Of a DNA stretch of 24,340 nucleotides, positions 1-7,276 are shown in pieces. A model generated the notes under the pieces. The model did no database searches and was not told the DNA's origin. It saw only the letters and a list, made by a program, of their open reading frames with translations. How positions within the stretch are numbered: position 1 is the stretch's first letter; every line of letters begins with the position of its first letter. The stretch is from a virus, in the IMG/VR virus record IMGVR_UViG_3300005918_000125, positions 1 to 24,340 of that record, one strand, 5' to 3'. The position numbers and the translations under genes were made by a program.

Positions 1-196
1 TTATAAACAAGAATTTGAAAAACTAAACAAACCAGAGGTTAATAAACCAACCTAACACACACATACAGCAGCGCATACTTTTAAGCAGTAATAACAAATA
101 ACTCAGTTTTTGAAATACTACAGGGATAAAAGATTTAGAATATACTGTTGAAAAAGAATTATCAGACGAAGAATTATTAGAATATAGGTGAACCAA
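1..196 (+). other. Left-edge leader with two short coding-like fragments
   Basis: No complete gene is visible here. Bases 2-55 form the open end of a frame entering from the left (ending in residues NKPEVNKPT and TAA), possibly the C-terminus of an upstream plus-strand gene. Bases 114-190 are another open stretch in the same reading phase as neither neighbour, rich in Glu, Leu and Lys (KDLEYTVEKELSDEELLEYR), but without an ATG, GTG or TTG start; it closes in the TGA that overlaps the SD of the peptidase gene. It could be a decayed gene or simply AT-rich leader. A weak TATA-like stretch (TTTAGAATAT, about 134-143) may serve the peptidase gene. Confidence is low because the window edge hides the context. 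Confidence 0.25.
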
Positions 197-943
197 ATGA
201 AAAATAACTATTGTCTACAATCAAAACCAGATTCAAATGATTTCTATATACCTGCAGAATCTACACCGTCAGAAAAGTTTAAATGTTTAGTACATTTCTG
301 TCCACCAATCAGGAATCAAAAAAATCTCGGATCTTGTGCAAGTCATGGTTTAATAACTTGTTACGAATCTGAGTTAATCAAGAAAGATAAGTATATTGAA
401 ATGAGCGAATTGTATCATTATTATAATGCTAGACTTGTAGACGGTAATGAGAAAAAGAATGTAGGAATGACTATGCGTCAGTCATGTAAAACTCTTAAAC
501 AAAATGGACTTAGCTTCGAGAAATACTGGCCATACTATATTGACCTTTATAAATTTGAACCTAGTGCAGTTAATTACTGGCTGAATGTTTTTCTTAATGT
601 ACATCCTAAATTTAAAGTAAAAACTTATTATATTGTTGATTCAATACAAGATGCAATTCGATGGATAGATGAAGACAACACAATAATTGCTGCTGGGATT
701 AAAGTATTCCCAGCGTTCATGAAAGCTTTTAATAAAAGTGATATTACAATGGATGACATTAAAAATGTAGATTTATCGAAATATGGCGGTCACTGTGTTA
801 ATATTATCGGTTATAATTTGAATGCTAAACAACTTTTAATTAGAAATAGTTGGGGTACTGAATGGGGAACTTATGGATACATCTGGATTGACTTCGATGT
901 CTGGGATGAAATCTGTTTTGAAATGCGAACTGTTGTTGTTTAA
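197..943 (+). CDS. Papain-family (C1A-like) cysteine peptidase
   Basis: This 248-residue protein carries the complete papain signature. Gln41 and Cys47 lie in NQKNLGSCASHG with the six-residue Gln-Cys spacing of papain, His199 is in GGHCVNIIGY, and Asn217 is in IRNSWGTEWGTYGYIWID. Gln forms the oxyanion hole and Cys-His-Asn the catalytic triad. There is no signal peptide and no inhibitory propeptide; the catalytic Cys comes early, so the protein looks like a minimal mature domain. The ATG at 197 is chosen over the upstream GTG at 188 because AGGTGA lies about six bases before it. It is the only plus-strand gene and ends 13 bases from the holin-like gene that converges on it. Known papain-family enzymes cleave proteins; a role in lysis, cleavage of host surface protein, or virion maturation is inference. 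Confidence 0.88.
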   Translation: MKNNYCLQSKPDSNDFYIPAESTPSEKFKCLVHFCPPIRNQKNLGSCASHGLITCYESELIKKDKYIEMSELYHYYNARLVDGNEKKNVGMTMRQSCKTLKQNGLSFEKYWPYYIDLYKFEPSAVNYWLNVFLNVHPKFKVKTYYIVDSIQDAIRWIDEDNTIIAAGIKVFPAFMKAFNKSDITMDDIKNVDLSKYGGHCVNIIGYNLNAKQLLIRNSWGTEWGTYGYIWIDFDVWDEICFEMRTVVV

Positions 944-956
944 AAGAAAAAAAAAA
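942..956 (-). terminator. T10 tract ending the minus-strand tail/lysis unit
   Basis: On the minus strand the stop codon of the holin-like gene is followed at once by ten T (956-947), then CTTTT. There is no stem-loop. Archaeal RNA polymerase stops at such T tracts without a hairpin, so this is the natural end of the leftward transcript just before it would run into the convergent peptidase gene. Confidence 0.55.
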
Positions 957-1160
957 TTAATAAAGTTTTAAGTCTCTGAATAATTTATCAACTACTGTTA
1001 ATACACCACCGATTGCTACCAATACTGGAAGCCATTGTGCTGGAAATACTGTTCCAAAATAACTCATTAATGATGGTATTTGTGGAACTACAGTTCTTAA
1101 GAATCTTTTTAGTATCCACCAAATTGTAGACCAACCTTTCCAAAATTTTTTATTTACCAT
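957..1160 (-). CDS. Small membrane protein, holin-like
   Basis: A 67-residue protein with a basic, Trp-rich amphipathic N-terminus (MVNKKFWKGW, then IWWILKRFLR), a short turn, and a hydrophobic segment at about residues 44-58 (LPVLVAIGGVLTVV) followed by a charged tail KLFRDLKLY. GGAGG lies five bases before the ATG, and the gene overlaps the end of its upstream neighbour by 11 bases, so it is translated with the tail operon. It is the last gene of the leftward unit and faces the papain-like peptidase. Size, membrane segment and end-of-operon position fit a holin that opens the host membrane; no specific holin family was recognised, so another small membrane role is possible. Confidence 0.6.
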   Translation of the reverse strand: MVNKKFWKGWSTIWWILKRFLRTVVPQIPSLMSYFGTVFPAQWLPVLVAIGGVLTVVDKLFRDLKLY

Positions 1161-1425
1161 TCTTTCCTCCGTGAATAGGTTTTTTAAATATTTTTCCTTG
1201 AATTTCTTTATTTATTTTTAATAAATCAGGTTCTACTATTTTTTCTTCTAGTTCTATTTTTTTAGATATATGTAACATAAATTTAAATTGTTCACCAACT
1301 TTATCTTCCCATCCATTATTAAATGAAAATAGAAATTTTCGCCGTTTAGCATTATCTTTGAATTCTATTTCTACTTGGAAAGACTTTTGATTTTTTATAA
1401 TTTCTATAACTTTGAATTCTCGCAT
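1150..1425 (-). CDS. Hypothetical 91-residue protein downstream of the tail hub
   Basis: Not recognised. The protein is very rich in Lys and Glu with alternating beta-like stretches (MREFKVIEIIKNQ, SFQVEIEFKDNAKRRKF) and a charged C-terminus ending HGGKNGK. The ATG at 1425 is preferred over a TTG at 1449 because AAGGTG stands six or seven bases upstream and the longer form would overlap the tail-hub gene. The spacing of 10 bases after the hub gene and the overlap with the holin-like gene place it in the same transcript. A small accessory tail or lysis-regulating protein is possible but nothing in the sequence decides this. Confidence 0.7.
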   Translation of the reverse strand: MREFKVIEIIKNQKSFQVEIEFKDNAKRRKFLFSFNNGWEDKVGEQFKFMLHISKKIELEEKIVEPDLLKINKEIQGKIFKKPIHGGKNGK

Positions 1426-1435
1426 ATTAATCACC

Positions 1436-3400
1436 TTATTTACTATCAAGTAAATGTTTTATTTTTACTATTGTTTGAACATAATCCGGATCAGCACTAT
1501 CTGTTGCTATTCGAATTCTCCATAATCCAGCCGCATCTGGATAAGTTCCACTATCAGATACATCAACATCATTTTCTAATGTTTTACCAGTATTCATTAT
1601 AGAATGTTTATTTATCCAAGCGCTTCCATTCCAGAAATCTAAATAAATATCAACTTCAGTTGCATTAATACTTCCAGCATCTGATATGTCATCGCCAATA
1701 CTTACATCTGCTGTGCTTGATTCAGTACCAGTTAATGCTGTAATATCATGAGTATGAATTGTATCCATATCAAACACTTCTATAAAACCTTCATAATCCT
1801 CATTAGAAGCACTATAATGACTAATAGCTAAAGTTTTTGCACTACTATAAACAGCTAAAATTGGAATCATCACTGTCATATATAATGGGTCGACAGTTGT
1901 ATCATATGCAATTCCCATTTGTTGGAAATAAGGTGTGCCGTCTACAGTTATTTTTACACCAGTTACATCAATTCCAGACCATCCATCTGCAAATAGTTGA
2001 AAATATACTAATAAAAATCCATATGAACCAGCTGGTATTGTAATATTTTTTACTAAGTCCCAAGTTGTGGCTAAATTTTCTGACCAACTATCATCATCAA
2101 TTAATCTTGGCATTGACATATTATCAGTTGTTGTTGATGAAATAGCATGAACATGACCTGAATCTGATGCAGATCCAACTCCTTTTTTATACGGGTCAAC
2201 ATCATAATCAATTGTAAATGAATTAATTCTAATTGATCCAATTTCATCTTCAATATATGTTGCTGGGATTTGAAAATTAATAGCAAGTGGTGATGAATCT
2301 TTTGCATTAACTCCACGCTCCCAAGTTAAAGTATTTCCTGAACCCTGCATATATGTATTACTGTCAACAGAACTTTTTTGAAGTTCTCCTAGTAATTGAT
2401 TACTTGTTTTTAAAACTGTAGAAAATGCCGAGTTTGTAACCTGTAATGACAAGTATTCTCTACTTCCAATAATTCCTCTTTCTTTCCCAACAACTCTAAC
2501 TTCTTCATTATCTAAATCTTTATCTTGTGAATTTAAAGTGATTACATCACCGGTATCAATATCAGCATCAAGATTCATAACCTCAAAATCATATACTTTT
2601 AAAGGGTCTTTAATTTTTGGAACTTCAATATTTGCTCGAGCATTTGCTTCAGCAACACTGATTATAGAACGATCAATAATTACTTGTTTAATTATACCAT
2701 AAGTTGATTGAGAACCAGCATCTACCCCTTGAGCGTCATCGCTTTCAATTTGATTTTCACCATCTCCTTTACCATAAACCTTAACCCAATTACCTTTTGG
2801 ATATGCTGTAGACACACGAATATTCTTTATATGAATTCCATCGTTTAATGTAGCAACTGAAGTTGTACTTCCACGATGGTCTAAGATATTTACTTCATCA
2901 TTATCATATCTTATTTGAATATCCTGTCCTGTCTTAGTTGATAGATTACCTAGAGCGCTCCATAAACTTTGTGCTTTGTCAAGTCTAAAATCAATGTTAG
3001 CTCCAGCATTAATAATCCCATCAGTGTAATAATTACTTTCAGAAATAATATCAAATGCAATATCAACACTATCTTCTCCAACCCATGGAGAATTGGCATA
3101 AGCTCCTTTCTCTTGAACTAATCGGATTTCAAATCCTGATATATGAATAACCTGACCACCTGCGTCTAGGCTATCAGTTTTATCAATGATACCTTTAAAT
3201 TCGAGATCCCCATTTCTAGATATCTCTACTTCAGCACCCATTGTAAGAAGTCCTCTTTTAATAGCACCAGTTCCAGAAAATTTTAATTCTCCTTCATTAA
3301 TGTCATTTAATTTATCAGTATATCTAAGACCAATATCTATTTGGTTTTCAACCGTACCAACATCTGAACCGCTTGTGACTTTAACAATATAATTTCCCAT
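1436..3400 (-). CDS. Tail hub / tail-associated receptor-binding protein
   Basis: A 654-residue protein directly after the distal-tail-like gene, with one base between them. The first 330 residues look like a siphovirus tail hub (gp27/gp44/Tal-like): opening with IDIGLRYTDKLNDINEGELKFSG, a hallmark LNDI-E-F pattern, then LEFKGIIDKTDSL and a later IDTGDVITLN. A short helix (SNQLLGELQKSS, about 340-355) leads into a beta-rich C-terminal half. That half contains two HxH motifs, GHVHA near residue 415 and IHTHDI near 549, as found in metal-binding trimeric fibres and spikes such as T4 gp37. The most likely reading is a hub with an attached receptor-binding fibre at the tail tip. It lacks a visible lytic or peptidase motif. 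Confidence 0.72.
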   Translation of the reverse strand: MGNYIVKVTSGSDVGTVENQIDIGLRYTDKLNDINEGELKFSGTGAIKRGLLTMGAEVEISRNGDLEFKGIIDKTDSLDAGGQVIHISGFEIRLVQEKGAYANSPWVGEDSVDIAFDIISESNYYTDGIINAGANIDFRLDKAQSLWSALGNLSTKTGQDIQIRYDNDEVNILDHRGSTTSVATLNDGIHIKNIRVSTAYPKGNWVKVYGKGDGENQIESDDAQGVDAGSQSTYGIIKQVIIDRSIISVAEANARANIEVPKIKDPLKVYDFEVMNLDADIDTGDVITLNSQDKDLDNEEVRVVGKERGIIGSREYLSLQVTNSAFSTVLKTSNQLLGELQKSSVDSNTYMQGSGNTLTWERGVNAKDSSPLAINFQIPATYIEDEIGSIRINSFTIDYDVDPYKKGVGSASDSGHVHAISSTTTDNMSMPRLIDDDSWSENLATTWDLVKNITIPAGSYGFLLVYFQLFADGWSGIDVTGVKITVDGTPYFQQMGIAYDTTVDPLYMTVMIPILAVYSSAKTLAISHYSASNEDYEGFIEVFDMDTIHTHDITALTGTESSTADVSIGDDISDAGSINATEVDIYLDFWNGSAWINKHSIMNTGKTLENDVDVSDSGTYPDAAGLWRIRIATDSADPDYVQTIVKIKHLLDSK

Positions 3401-4177
3401 TTAACCTGACCATCCGTTTCTGAATTTAACAGTAAATCCAGCATCTAGATTTCCAACTGAAATTGTAGAAGTACTTCCAGCAGCTGCCAATTGTATTAAT
3501 CCAAAACCAGTAGTTGTTTGTACAGTTTTTATTTGTGCTCCTGCAACTGTAGCATAATTATATTCTGTAACGTAAATTCCAGAACCTGAATCAACCATTT
3601 TTACAAATGTAACCACAACTGTTTGACCTGTAGTTAAACTAGCAGCTGGTATTTTTATAGCGTTTCCTTCAGCATCGCTAATTGTAATATCAGCAGCTCC
3701 GCTTGTGACATCCCCAGATATTTCTTCAATAAATGTAGTTACATCTCCGCCATTAGTTAATTGTCCACCACCGTTTGTGTAAGTCTGTTGTGTATTATCG
3801 AATAATATACCAATAATTGTTTGATATGTAGCAACGTAATCTATAAAATTAGTCCTTCCACCGCTGTTTGTTTTCTTTATCTGTCTGCCAATACCTAAAT
3901 AGAACTTGTCAGTCTCAAAGTAAAGCTTTTTAAGCTGTGTATTTTCTTGAATGTGTCTTCTGAGATTACGATAATTTGCTAGCTTAGTAGAGCCATCCAT
4001 GTGTCCTGTAAGGATAATACTTAATGGATTAATTCCACCACCGCTAATTGCAATATGATGTCTCTGATATGCTATATTAGAGAATGTAAAGTTGGCATCT
4101 AACGTGTCGTCAAATGTATTTGGATTATGCGGAAACGTGAATGCATCAGCAGTTCCTGCGTAGTTTTCTATTTTCAT
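3401..4177 (-). CDS. Distal tail (Dit-like) protein with extra C-terminal beta domain
   Basis: A 258-residue protein between tape measure and tail hub, the normal place of the distal tail protein. The N-terminal part contains AFTFPHNPNTFDDTLDANF and a later GHMDGSTKLANYRNLRRH, resembling tail proteins that build the ring joining tube and hub. From about residue 125 a Gly/Thr/Ser-rich stretch (YTNGGGQLTNGGDVTTF) leads to a beta domain ending in RNGWSG. The ATG at 4177 is chosen because it overlaps the tape-measure stop as ATGA; upstream in-frame ATGs would overlap more. The family assignment rests on position and a few motifs, so the precise fold is uncertain. Confidence 0.6.
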   Translation of the reverse strand: MKIENYAGTADAFTFPHNPNTFDDTLDANFTFSNIAYQRHHIAISGGGINPLSIILTGHMDGSTKLANYRNLRRHIQENTQLKKLYFETDKFYLGIGRQIKKTNSGGRTNFIDYVATYQTIIGILFDNTQQTYTNGGGQLTNGGDVTTFIEEISGDVTSGAADITISDAEGNAIKIPAASLTTGQTVVVTFVKMVDSGSGIYVTEYNYATVAGAQIKTVQTTTGFGLIQLAAAGSTSTISVGNLDAGFTVKFRNGWSG

Positions 4178-4908
4178 GACCATAGTGCATCCCACCATCT
4201 AAGCATAAAAGCTTTTCTTGAATCTTCAGATTTTATCATTTGAAGCTCACCACCAGGAGTTGGCCGAAATCCTTCTGCTGCTATTTCAGAAGCAGATTGA
4301 TCTACAGAAGCTAATGCTTGTAAACTTCCAGGAACTTGTTCAGCTTCTTCTGTTAAAAATTGTCTAGATTTTCCTGATACATGTTCACCGGCTTTTGCGC
4401 CAACATATCCAGTAACAGCAACCGCTGCTAATGCAGCTAACATTGGGGCTGAAACTGCACCACCTAGTGCTGTAACTAATGCTGTTAATGCTTTAATACC
4501 AACAAGTGAACCAGCTGTTATTAAGAACCCTTTTGTAATATCTGGATGTGCATCAACAAAACTTACAAATTTTGTAAAGCTTTCTGCAAATTTATTAAAG
4601 AACGGTTGTAATTGTTGGCCTAGAACTCTGGATAATCTTCCAAATTCTACACCAATCTTTGCCATTGCTGGTGCAACAGCTGGTGCACTTTTTGCTAATC
4701 CAATCATTGCAGCTAATCCGACAGATGCAATAAGACCTAACCCTTTACCAACTTGTGCAGTAGCTTGTCCTATTCTCTGCATATCAGAACCAAATGACTT
4801 TGCACTAGACTTAACTCTATCAAATCCTCGTTTCATTCTCACGAATCCACGGTCAATCATTGTTGTATCGATTGAACCTGTTATAGTTAATTCTCCTGCT
4901 TCTACCAT
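4174..4908 (-). CDS. Tape measure protein, unusually short
   Basis: Only 244 residues. The N-terminal third is helical with a regular charged pattern (RGFVRMKRGFDRVKSSAKSF), followed by a hydrophobic Gly/Ala segment (LGLIASVGLAAMIGLA), a helical section, and a second hydrophobic region around residues 128-165 (GFLITAGSLVGIKALTAL, then APMLAALAAVAVTGYVGA). This is the usual layout of tape measure proteins, which set tail length and help DNA cross the membrane. The gene starts directly after the stop of the frameshifted chaperone frame (TAA-ATG) and overlaps the next gene by ATGA. Most siphovirus tape measures are far longer; by the usual 0.15 nm per residue this one predicts a tail of only some 35-40 nm. 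No lytic domain is seen. Confidence 0.8.
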   Translation of the reverse strand: MVEAGELTITGSIDTTMIDRGFVRMKRGFDRVKSSAKSFGSDMQRIGQATAQVGKGLGLIASVGLAAMIGLAKSAPAVAPAMAKIGVEFGRLSRVLGQQLQPFFNKFAESFTKFVSFVDAHPDITKGFLITAGSLVGIKALTALVTALGGAVSAPMLAALAAVAVTGYVGAKAGEHVSGKSRQFLTEEAEQVPGSLQALASVDQSASEIAAEGFRPTPGGELQMIKSEDSRKAFMLRWWDALWS

Positions 4909-5507
4909 TTAAAATCTCACCTTCGCCATTAATGCATTAACTGCTGATTGTCTAACAGCTTTTTTATTGATTTCGTTATCGATTTCAATACAATTAATTA
5001 TGTCTTTTGTAAAGTTTTTCCTGAACTCTCGAGGAGATATTCCGTTTTTCCAATTAACGTACATCTGCCAATTAAATTGACTTTGTTTATCTGATATTAT
5101 AAAGCCTTGTTTTGGGTCACAGTATTGGATGGCTCGATAGAGTCTTTTTTTTTTACAACATCTAGCTTATCAATTTTTGCTATTGCTTGGAATATCTTAT
5201 CAAACATTGTTGGATGTAATTTTTTAAATAGATCCCATTTCTGATCATTGTTTAAAGAAGACCATTCTAATTCTAGTCCTATAAACTTTCTAATTGTTTC
5301 CTTATCATATGGTACTTTTTTAATGTTTCGAACTTTACATTTATTAAGTTTCGAAAAATCAGGTTTTGATTTTCCATCCTCTCCCATTATAATATATTCA
5401 TTTATCCAATCGTTTTCCTCACCAGCTGTTACTGGTTTGTATGAAAATTTCTTTTCATCGATTATAAATTCAACAACATCTTCATTTACAAAATCTTCGT
5501 CATACAT
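4909..5507 (-). CDS. Tail assembly chaperone, -1 frameshift fusion product
   Basis: Reading -1 at the A10 run (5154-5145) links the upstream chaperone frame to a second open frame that ends in TAA at 4911-4909, touching the tape-measure ATG. The fusion would be 199 residues: 121 from the first frame, ending KKK, then 78 starting RLYRAIQYCDPKQGF and ending NALMAKVRF. The downstream frame has no ATG, GTG or TTG for about 27 codons and no SD before its first ATG, yet is fully open and ends precisely at the next gene. This is the G/GT arrangement of lambda, in which both products bind the tape measure during tail assembly. The exact slip codon is inferred. Confidence 0.82.
5097..5507 (-). CDS. 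Tail assembly chaperone, unshifted product
   Basis: This 136-residue acidic/basic helical protein sits between tail tube and tape measure, the conserved place of tail assembly chaperones. It starts MYDEDFVNEDVVEFIIDEKKF, a beta-like opening seen in this group, and continues with a helical core (IRKFIGLELEWSS, KWDLFKKLHPTMFDKIFQAI). Past the A10 slip site it adds only DSIEPSNTVTQNKAL and stops at 5097. The ATG at 5507 is preferred to the upstream one at 5537 because AGGGG stands about seven bases before it and the longer form overlaps the tail-tube gene. In the lambda model this short form is made in large excess over the fusion. Confidence 0.8.
   Translation of the reverse strand: MYDEDFVNEDVVEFIIDEKKFSYKPVTAGEENDWINEYIIMGEDGKSKPDFSKLNKCKVRNIKKVPYDKETIRKFIGLELEWSSLNNDQKWDLFKKLHPTMFDKIFQAIAKIDKLDVVKKKDSIEPSNTVTQNKAL
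5145..5154 (-). promoter_or_regulatory. A10 slippery site for programmed -1 frameshifting
   Basis: The minus strand reads GTT GTA AAA AAA AAA GAC in the chaperone frame. Ten A give several A-AAA-AAA heptamers, the strongest type of tandem slip sequence. Sliding back one base gives AGA CTC TAT and opens the second chaperone frame. No strong stem-loop was seen just downstream, so a homopolymer-driven slip (or transcriptional slippage) would have to suffice. Confidence 0.78.
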
Positions 5508-5517
5508 TTTATTACCC

Positions 5518-6483
5518 CTAATAAGTTGATATGTCATCTCTTGCCACTACAGAACTAAAAGTATCTGCATTAAATACAAGATCTACATTTGTCACACCAT
5601 CAATTGTTGTTGGTGCTACTCCTTCATAAACATAAAAATCACCGAATGTAAATAACATCTGGTCGTTACCAGTTCCATCTTTATCAAACAATAAAGTGTT
5701 AGTACTTCCAACAACTGCTCGAGATACCCACATATCATAGAACGTTTTATCTTTAATATTTACATTCATTCGACCAGTAATTCTGAATACTTTCGGAATT
5801 GGTTCTCCAAGATTTGCGTCTAATGTACTATTGCAGTATCGAGAATCATTCTCATCAATACCAACTTCTATAGTCATTTCTCCATTGTTGACTTCAACAA
5901 TCTCGTTACCATTAAGTGTTAATTTTGCCATCCGGTATTGGAATGGGTCTTTAGTTAAAGCACTTAAACTTGTAACAGATGAACCTTGTGTAACTGTTTG
6001 TGCTACACAATTTAATGCAACATTAATAAATCCATCACTACCTTCTCCTGTAGCTTTTGACCAGGATAGAGTTGCACTCTTTGCGACATTTCCAGCTAAT
6101 GTTAAAACGTGACTTGTAGTATGTCGTTTAGCCCATTCTAAATTATAGGATAAGATAGAATTACGAACTGTGAATGTATGTGTTTTTGTACCGCTATCGT
6201 CAGCATCTGCAACAGCCATTAACCATTTAAGCCATCTCCAATTAACAGGAACAAAATTCATAGTGTATGGTAATACTAGAGGGCCTGGAACTCTGGATTC
6301 AACTGTTAATTCATCAGCACCAGCAGTTAATACTTCCTGCCATCCTGATGAAAAATCTGGTTCTATTTCCATGTTGTTTCCAACAACTTCACCACCTGAC
6401 ATAGTTCCACCTGAACCATAACTAGTCTCAGCAATCCAAGACATACGCTCTCTTTTTCCTATTAGAAACTCTTCAAATGCCAT
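5518..6483 (-). CDS. Major tail tube protein
   Basis: A 321-residue beta-rich protein upstream of the chaperone pair. Features typical of siphovirus tail tube proteins are the N-terminal RERMSWIAETSYGSGG, a central WRWLKWLMAVADADDSGTKT linked to HTFTVRNSILSYNLEWA, the repeated ATLSWSKATGEGSDGFINV strand pattern, and the C-terminal VTNVDLVFNADTFSS. It would polymerise into the hollow tube through which DNA passes. AGGT is about ten bases before the ATG, and only six bases separate it from the preceding tail-terminator gene. The protein is longer than the shortest tube proteins, which suggests one decorated surface domain, but no separate domain boundary is obvious. Confidence 0.8.
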   Translation of the reverse strand: MAFEEFLIGKRERMSWIAETSYGSGGTMSGGEVVGNNMEIEPDFSSGWQEVLTAGADELTVESRVPGPLVLPYTMNFVPVNWRWLKWLMAVADADDSGTKTHTFTVRNSILSYNLEWAKRHTTSHVLTLAGNVAKSATLSWSKATGEGSDGFINVALNCVAQTVTQGSSVTSLSALTKDPFQYRMAKLTLNGNEIVEVNNGEMTIEVGIDENDSRYCNSTLDANLGEPIPKVFRITGRMNVNIKDKTFYDMWVSRAVVGSTNTLLFDKDGTGNDQMLFTFGDFYVYEGVAPTTIDGVTNVDLVFNADTFSSVVARDDISTY

Positions 6484-6489
6484 TTTTAA

Positions 6490-7194
6490 TTATACCTCAA
6501 TTCTCCCTAATTTTAATCCTTTAACATTGACTTCAACGATACTATGGAATGCTTGATATTCAAAACTATATGGTGCTGCACGAGCTCCAGATACTGGTCG
6601 ATATGCATAGAGTTCTGGGAATAAATCAGATTCATTCTTTTCGAAAGCTCTAGTTATTCGATTGCCTAAGTACCTTGTTAAATAATTGTTTGAATATTTT
6701 CTTCCAGCAATTGCATCTGTTATATATCCATCTTTACTCCAGATATCAATTTGTAATACTGGACTACCTTCAACTGCTGCTTCATACTGTCCTAATCGAT
6801 TACCAGGATTACTGACGGTAAAAATAGATATTCTAGGAAATGAACCTGCTGATAATTCCTCATCTGGTTTATCGGAATAAATCCAGTTAGTAGTTCCATA
6901 TTTAAATGTGATAACAACTGCATCATTTAATGATAGTGCAGTAAAGAATGTAACTTTTTGATTTTGATAATCCCAGTAATAATCACGCCACTTGACTTGT
7001 GCCGTCCCATTAATAGTTAGCGCAGTTATACATGACGCACTTCCAGAAGGAGGAACTAATGTAATTTCAGTTTGCCCAGCGGTTGCTGTAACATTATCGG
7101 TGTCACTTGCTTCAGCTCTAGCTTTTGGATCTGTTAGACGTACTCTCAAAAAATCAGAGATTATGTCTTCAGGATCTACATAATATTCTGTCAT
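6490..7194 (-). CDS. Tail terminator / tail completion-like protein with inserted beta domain
   Basis: A 234-residue protein between the gp10-like neck gene and the tail tube, where the tail terminator is expected. The N-terminus (YYVDPEDIISDFLRVRL) and the C-terminal part (LQIDIWSKDGYITDAIAGRK, then TRAFEKNESD and FHSIVEVNVKGLKLGRIEV) fit tail completion proteins. Between them, at about residues 34-100, lies an inserted sandwich-like domain (TATAGQTEITLVPP ... KVTFFTALSLNDAVVITFKYG), a module also seen twice in the connector-like protein at 8080-9243. AAGAGG stands eight bases before the ATG. The gene is the first after promoter 3 and so heads the tail operon. The ring-forming role is inferred from position and family resemblance. 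Confidence 0.65.
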   Translation of the reverse strand: MTEYYVDPEDIISDFLRVRLTDPKARAEASDTDNVTATAGQTEITLVPPSGSASCITALTINGTAQVKWRDYYWDYQNQKVTFFTALSLNDAVVITFKYGTTNWIYSDKPDEELSAGSFPRISIFTVSNPGNRLGQYEAAVEGSPVLQIDIWSKDGYITDAIAGRKYSNNYLTRYLGNRITRAFEKNESDLFPELYAYRPVSGARAAPYSFEYQAFHSIVEVNVKGLKLGRIEV

Positions 7195-7261
7195 ACAAAT
7201 TTCCTCTTGGAATAATAAATTAGAACCCTCTTGGGTTATATAATATATAACGATAATGTAC
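7195..7261 (-). promoter_or_regulatory. 5' leader of the tail operon with palindrome and hairpin
   Basis: Between promoter 3 and the tail-terminator ATG lie a near-perfect palindrome (GTTATATA-A-TATATAAC, 7235-7251) and a small hairpin (AACCC/GGGTT, 7224-7237), followed by the SD AAGAGG. The hairpin loop repeats the AAGAGG sequence. The palindrome overlaps the expected transcription start region and could be an operator or part of the leader RNA. This is the only one of the three promoters with a real leader. Confidence 0.35.
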
Positions 7262-7276
7262 TATTTAAATACTACT
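7262..7276 (-). promoter_or_regulatory. Promoter 3 (TATA type), tail operon
   Basis: The minus strand has AGTAGTATTTAAATA, identical over 15 bases to the core of promoters at 16927 and 20306. Here the TAA inside TTTAAA is the stop codon of the gp10-like gene, while at promoter 1 the TAG of GAGTAG is the stop codon of its upstream gene, so the shared sequence is not explained by shared protein. It reads toward the tail terminator gene, whose ATG is about 68 bases away. Confidence 0.6.

Noticed and set aside
5097-5537. Longer start of the chaperone at 5537
   Set aside because: It would overlap the tail-tube gene by 20 bases; the ATG at 5507 has AGGGG at a good distance.
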